Assembly: GCA_017545325.1 (NCBI GenBank)
Contig: JAFWOX010000065.1
Coordinates: forward strand, 9,362 to 73,361
Source: Oscillospiraceae bacterium
GTDB lineage: Bacteria > Bacillota_A > Clostridia > Oscillospirales > Oscillospiraceae
Direction: 5' to 3'
DNA length: 64,000 bases
Part shown: piece after piece, positions 61,001 through 64,000 of the stretch
Layout: every line of letters begins with the position of its first letter
Numbering within the stretch: the first letter of the stretch is position 1
The notes under the pieces: generated by a model
Told to the model about the DNA's origin: nothing
The model's input: the letters and a program-made list of their open reading frames with translations, nothing else
Database searches by the model: none
Made by a program: the position numbers and the translations under genes

Positions 61001-64000
61001 CCCACGGGGGCCCAGGTCAGTGTGATCGTGATGTTTTCCGAGGGCATGATGAATCGGTAAAACGCCTTGCTGATCTTCAGGGAGCTGGCATTTTTGTCCT
61101 TGCCCAGATAATTGCTGTTGTCGATCACGGCGTATTCGACCTCGCTGATCGCATCTTCGGAAAGCCCTTCCACGGTGATGTCGCGGATGGTATACTCTTT
61201 GCCGTTGATCGTGTAGCTCAGTCCGCCGAACAGATAGGTGATGGACCCATTGCTGCTCATTCTCAGGTCGCCAGCGCCGATGCGCCAGCTCTGGGAGGCG
61301 GGCAGGGTGCCATTGCGAAGATGGAAGTACGCTGGGAACACCGGGGAGACGCATACTATGGTATTGTCGGTTTTTGCGGGCAAGCCCTCAGGGTATGGTG
61401 TGAGCGTCTCTCCCTGGAAGCTGTAGGTGATCGTGTAGGCCGCGCCGTAAACGGGGAGCACGTCGCCCGCGGTTTGCCCGGTCTTGGTATTCGGGTCCGC
61501 CGTGGCGGGATTTTCGGTCAGCCACTGCATCATATCCAGGATGGCGGCCCGGTCCGCTTCGCTGCCCTCCACAACGTGGGTCACCGTAACGGTATAATTC
61601 TTTGCCTCGGGCAGGCCCGCCTCGTTCGCGCTGACGATCTGCTGATACTTCTGCACCTCGGCAGCTGTCAGCTGGTCCCGCTGATAACCCGTCATGTTCT
61701 CGTAGCGGCGGATCACATTGTCGATCCGCCAGCCCGCATAGCTGGAATCCAGCTTATCCGGATCATCCGGGAATTCAGCGAGAGCGAGGCGGAAGTATTC
61801 CAGATTTTCGGCATTGTAGTATTCCGCGTCTGCGTGGATCTCCGAAATGGTATTGACCGCGCTGTGCTGCGCCGCATATGCATCTCCGCTGCTCTCCGCC
61901 GCTTCGATGGCCGGAATGGCGGCCTCCTGCGCGGCAAGGATCGCGCTCCAGTCCTCCGCCTTGAAGAAGTCTTCGCCGTATTTCGCGGCCAGGGCGTTCA
62001 GTTCTTCTTTCAGTTCTTCCTTGATCCGGGTGAGCTCGCTGGCAGCGGTCACATGGACGAAGACCGTCGGTCCGGTGCAGGTCCCGCCCTTCGCGCCGGT
62101 ATCGAATACGTTCAGGGCGTACCAGCCCTCGGTGTAGAGCTTGACCTCCGCCTGCCCGCTCGCGTCGGTGACAAAGCCGGTGTTCAGGGTCAGGGCGGCT
62201 TTTTTCGCCGCCTCCTCGCTCTCCATGGCTTCGCTGGCAAACACGGCCGCGCCGACGAGGGGGGACGCGCTTGCGCTGCGATTGCCCGGCTCCGCGCCGT
62301 TCAACGCCGCGGACAGGGTAAAGGCCGCTCCGGCCTCCGCCTCCGCCGCGGACAGCGAGAGCGTGATGTACGTCGCGGGAACGGTGTCGTCAAATTCCGG
62401 GCTGCCGCTCATGTTGGTCCGGATGGCGGGCATTTCCCGCACCACCAGCAGGGTGTCCCCGTTTCTCAGCCCGGCGGTCAGGGGAGACGGATACTGGTTG
62501 TAGCCCGGCACGGTCTGGAGATGCATCCCGTTGATGTAATACCCCACCGTGCAGTAGAGCTCCGAAAGGCCGTTCGCGCTGAAGGAAATGCCTGCTGCCG
62601 TCATGGCGTCGGCGATGGTGGATCCGGAGGGAAGGCTTAGGTCCAGGTTGTTGACAGCCTGTGGGGTCTCCCCCTTGTGCACCGCGTAATTGTCCACGGA
62701 GAAGAAGTGAACGGTGATGGGGTTTCCGGTGTTTTCTTCCAGGCCGTAGCAGGCAGAGCGCAGGGCATTGAACAGGGTGTAGTAGTTCCGCGCCTCCTTG
62801 ACGCCGATGCCCGCCCGGAGGCTCGCCCCCTCCATGGCGGCGAGAGCTGCCTGGCTGGCGCCGACAAAGGCGTTCCAGCTGGCCGTAGTATAGTTCCCGC
62901 TTTGGAGACTGCCGACGGGATACAGCGTATTGGCGTAGAGGTTTATCCCGTTCAGCGCAAGCTCGCCCTTCTTATAGTCGTCGTGGGTCCCGTCCTCGCC
63001 CTCCACCGCCAGCCGGTCCAGAGCGGCCACCGCTTTGTTGAGCAGGTCGGCCTGATCTTCGATCTGCTGCTGCAGTTCGTCGGTGTAGTCCAGCGCAACG
63101 CCGTTGGGATAGAGGGAATCCAGCAGCTCCTTTGCGGCCTTCAGTTCCCTCTGCCAGGTCCCATAGGTCGAGGGGGAGGTGTTGCTGGCGGTGACGAGCG
63201 GTCGGTATTGGTCCTGGGGGGTCCAGTCGGCCGGCTTCTTGATCGCCTGGAAATCATTCCATATAAGATCTGTTGCGGCCATATGTGCTTCATATAGCAA
63301 TGTACCGTTGATTTTTGTTGTTGGAATGAGTTTTGCTATAGCAACAGATAGTTTGCTATTAGGATTTGTTTGATCTAGCGTTTCAGCAGCAGTGTTTACT
63401 GACTCCTGACTAACCCCATTAAGATTGAATACTTGTTGCGCAGCCATAACAATGACTTGCATTTCAGCCCAAAAACCATTTGGACTATACTCTTTCCCAT
63501 TCCATCTATCATTGTCCTCAGTTTGATAAAAACCTGTTTTTGGTACTGCTTCAAGTGCAGCGCCTAGAATGCTTTTATCAACTGTAGGTTCATCATCTAT
63601 CTTCTCTTTCGTCGATAACTGAATGAAGACGATCGTGCCTCCATCAATGGCATTGTTGACTATATCTGCATCGTATACTACGAATCCCTTAACATCTTCA
63701 GTCGGTAACTCCTCCGAAAATGTTATCCAACTGTATATGTCTCCATAGCCGTCAAACCAGTAGGTGTGATCTGTGATAAACTGGGAATCGGTAAATTCAT
63801 CATTATATAGATACTGGTTTTGAATCTCTTGCAATGCATCTATACTGTCATCTCCATAAAACGAGTACGCAAATGGAGAGGTGTTATAGTCTCCAGAACC
63901 AATATAGCATTTCAAATCTCCGGCTCGCGGGCAATCTATTGAACTTATTTCAGCTTCAAACGGAAGCGTTGCCAAATACACATCACCGGATGTCTGTCGC
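55003..64000 (-). CDS. Giant SLH surface protein with toroid and DUF4430 domains (N-terminus outside window)
   Basis: About 3,000 residues are visible and the frame is open to the window edge. In order (window positions): an unrecognised AT-rich-coded region (64000-63260); beta-rich and helical modules including FIVAR-like stretches; a DUF4430-like domain (about 60740-60310); cadherin-like beta sandwiches (for example near 60280 and 59000); an InlB B-repeat-like unit VTFHLNGGTADSL near 58600; an alpha/alpha toroid (57860-56910); three 60-residue helical repeats AIGEVTLES...AARAAYNALTDEQKALV (56880-56290); a second DUF4430 domain (56280-55800); and three SLH units ending at the C-terminus. Toroid followed by DUF4430 is the order found in intrinsic factor and transcobalamin. 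Probably the main wall-bound corrinoid-capture protein; the ligand is inferred. Confidence 0.85.
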   Translation of the reverse strand, partial: RQTSGDVYLATLPFEAEISSIDCPRAGDLKCYIGSGDYNTSPFAYSFYGDDSIDALQEIQNQYLYNDEFTDSQFITDHTYWFDGYGDIYSWITFSEELPTEDVKGFVVYDADIVNNAIDGGTIVFIQLSTKEKIDDEPTVDKSILGAALEAVPKTGFYQTEDNDRWNGKEYSPNGFWAEMQVIVMAAQQVFNLNGVSQESVNTAAETLDQTNPNSKLSVAIAKLIPTTKINGTLLYEAHMAATDLIWNDFQAIKKPADWTPQDQYRPLVTASNTSPSTYGTWQRELKAAKELLDSLYPNGVALDYTDELQQQIEDQADLLNKAVAALDRLAVEGEDGTHDDYKKGELALNGINLYANTLYPVGSLQSGNYTTASWNAFVGASQAALAAMEGASLRAGIGVKEARNYYTLFNALRSACYGLEENTGNPITVHFFSVDNYAVHKGETPQAVNNLDLSLPSGSTIADAMTAAGISFSANGLSELYCTVGYYINGMHLQTVPGYNQYPSPLTAGLRNGDTLLVVREMPAIRTNMSGSPEFDDTVPATYITLSLSAAEAEAGAAFTLSAALNGAEPGNRSASASPLVGAAVFASEAMESEEAAKKAALTLNTGFVTDASGQAEVKLYTEGWYALNVFDTGAKGGTCTGPTVFVHVTAASELTRIKEELKEELNALAAKYGEDFFKAEDWSAILAAQEAAIPAIEAAESSGDAYAAQHSAVNTISEIHADAEYYNAENLEYFRLALAEFPDDPDKLDSSYAGWRIDNVIRRYENMTGYQRDQLTAAEVQKYQQIVSANEAGLPEAKNYTVTVTHVVEGSEADRAAILDMMQWLTENPATADPNTKTGQTAGDVLPVYGAAYTITYSFQGETLTPYPEGLPAKTDNTIVCVSPVFPAYFHLRNGTLPASQSWRIGAGDLRMSSNGSITYLFGGLSYTINGKEYTIRDITVEGLSEDAISEVEYAVIDNSNYLGKDKNASSLKISKAFYRFIMPSENITITLTWAPVGGTDTEIAEAREAAKAAVTATFNEYDQADYSETAWQELLAVYQNAVSTNGTIDNAASLDLIAEARKAAITAMAAVKKISAGSGSANLPDYGATVGQVYISVVNNTFPGGSFTGDIIGGWYDLCERDTMMTCVLKALALNGFSWTGSGGTGYEITYLSSIYIDSNKNGSWDRGSEQKLGEFDGEAGSGWLGKLNDWFVSEGFPEFKVGGSGTNALENGDIIEIVYSQNMGADAGGTWGNSDTSLSDLVITGGTLSPAPFDGSLLNYTLTVEGESASIRVTPTAANKNYLVKTFLNAYDEDSAFYKRTEIIVVKPGDTLYVGVGEKAWPSMNKQGAEARDYTGTKYTILVYGAGASGIEARIEAAYLDIGKITYSTYSDHAASIEQLRADYEALPDKSAVTNADKLVELENRIKSFKDIDDTKLLISKLPAIKDLTSSDRDKVQSAYDAYEALDPAQKAYFTAGETNKLLKAVNTVALWDAMDKVSGTKDFASAEANSAGTVKTALESWIGSLGLGSGITVAVAEPDPCKPARDGTSANAGGTPGSYSAAVTFTIGSGAAMASDEKTVTGSITPKLYVKSSDAGVKRVTVDGVAAESSGSNAFSAVLPYGSDPARAIFAVVPADKATASGPATSDGGATWTFTVTAEDGTTRQSYTVRLTVSEVKATALESWVYAVGGDTKPVAVTNLVQAVNLDKLGLPEGTKGVSLWLELRETAANTYDLAVLYACSPKGTEVQAVPPAALTGEITLTLPAAGSEYSRVLYNGAYLEAAGNAGGITFAVSAAGTYTLIPDSRVAAVTFHLNGGTADSLRDGETVVYLLENDGDALPVPEKTGYAFKGWHGDGSVSSAAYTAVSNALPADLYALWQSRNTGAAVAVGGVSAARSGSVFTVTLPYGSEYPKAAEIVVTPEDSAATASKPMTGDDGMSWSFAVTAEDGTKKEYTLQVVIAEQTAEDILAAAKQTLADQSWDTDQRTANDAASLKTFVEGRLKGLELSGAAYAVTIDSVTPAKAGDEQNAQGTAGSYRFTVTLTSGGKSDTVAGSGSISAAVYVAPAQLADYEKALAAVEAYLKANVPNPDVGSTMGEWVVFALNRGGVAEDAWNEVYLENLKKYLDETDGILAEKNYTEYSRVILALTSMGVDASNITTDKGTYDLTAHLLDKQSNGDYWAEWQGNNGTAFALLAMDSHDYLDTAAGKAARAALIASLKANQQESGAWAIEGKGTPDLDVTAAAVYALAPYYLDSSRLAALGGSVTAAEVKAMVDNALAFLSGVQNADGGFGSVEADVWAIIALSSLGRDADTDPAFVKNGNSLLADMLSYRNESTGAFRHLAGAADNQMATEQAAYGLVAYDRFKKNQNTLYDMSDVEFATAEEKADRAAAEAVEKRIGAIGEVTLESKAKIDAARAAYNALTDEQKALVSNLAVLEAAEKKYKELTESAGQEDVDQAAAKGVDDLIDAIGEVSLTSESDIQAARAAYDALTEEQKALVTRLDALEAAEAKLTALKADKAAAKGVDDLISAIGEVTRGSGAAIEAARNAYNALTEAQKRQVTKLPELLEAERKWELLNGSSPEVDDGKLHVTMRLIGAELAAKDVDLGKEAYLPNYVTWIPTTQYALDEGASVYDLWVLATWQYGIRSVGAEKNYVATVYAPAGYELSEFTNGKRSGWMYTINGRHPGFGLKEQPLHDGDVVVWHYVNDYSYEVADWISEGAWQSLGDGTYYNRWLLAPDYLGGWGGGVGVNSGADPGSDPGTGTGTNPAPAPAGGMQKVQLPAPEDGWVVVLVKPDGTEELLKKSYVENGMAYALIPAGATVKVADNRKTFVDVKEDDWFAGAVDFVSSHELFQGVGENRFDPKAAMTRAMLVTVLYRLENEPRVSGKTSFSDVPADAWYADAVVWAAAEGIVRGNGSGFAPGDRITREQIATILYRYAAYLGLDVSAKGSVNRYGDGAKVSDWAADAIAWAVEVGLFRGDERGNLNPQGDATRAEVATLLQRLVKLILK

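Noticed and set aside
57019..62640. Very long open frames on the plus strand opposite the giant SLH gene
   Set aside because: They are antisense frames kept open by GC-rich codon bias; no ribosome-binding sites, signals or recognisable domains, while the minus-strand frame has clear SLH, DUF4430 and toroid domains.

Overview
The window is a high-GC chromosomal segment of a Gram-positive, endospore-forming anaerobe. It carries spmA-spmB, an AbrB/SpoVT-type regulator and a SpoIIQ-like LytM protein. Many gene starts have strong AGGAGG ribosome-binding sites, several with TTG or GTG start codons, and surface proteins are anchored by S-layer homology (SLH) domains. The style fits the Oscillospiraceae and related gut Clostridia; this is an inference from gene content, not from a marker-gene search.

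Layout. 0-24 kb is mostly housekeeping: argS (partial), spmAB, an AbrB-like regulator, a GH3 lipoprotein, a Nudix enzyme, an orphan solute-binding lipoprotein, glnA with a P-loop kinase, a CDP-alcohol phosphotransferase, HU, sfsA, an SLH protein, and a translational GTPase fused to a Rae1/YacP NYN nuclease. These are followed by a DUF4430 protein, a SpoIIQ-like LytM protein, a trmL-pgk-tpiA-eno operon, tRNA-Arg(CCG) and an SDR. 24-26.3 kb is an AT-rich, probably acquired patch with a SWIM-domain protein and a small membrane protein. 26.4-30.9 kb is a three-gene module: a TIM-barrel protein, EcfT, and a single polypeptide fusing two EcfA ATPases to an S component. 31-38 kb holds an IscR-type regulator facing iscS-iscU, the TldD/TldE pair, a P1 (S58) peptidase and a frameshifted esterase. 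38.4-44 kb is an ECF sigma / DUF4367 / FtsX permeases / ABC ATPase group, interrupted by dispersed repeats. 44-46.5 kb has mobA, a cupin, a broken tRNA, tRNA-Ala(CGC) and the C-terminal stump of a large serine recombinase. From 46.5 kb to the window end everything reads on the minus strand: a second copy of the TIM-barrel/EcfT/EcfA-A-S module, preceded by a DUF4430 lipoprotein, a DUF4430-FN3 protein, an alpha/alpha-toroid SLH protein, and a giant SLH protein (about 3,000 visible residues, cut by the window edge) that has an alpha/alpha toroid followed by a DUF4430 domain.

How it may work together. An alpha/alpha toroid followed by a DUF4430-type beta domain is the architecture of animal intrinsic factor and transcobalamin. 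Such surface proteins next to an ECF vitamin transporter, and a metal-binding TIM barrel of the superfamily that contains the cobamide amidohydrolase CbiR, suggest a corrinoid capture, import and remodelling island that is partly duplicated in the chromosome. The substrate is inferred, not shown.

A second notable signal is a family of four 180-230 bp repeats with imperfect TCAG...CTGA ends. Each sits between two copies of a terminator-like hairpin, the two hairpins match each other at a locus but differ between loci, and the repeat always has the same orientation relative to one neighbouring gene.
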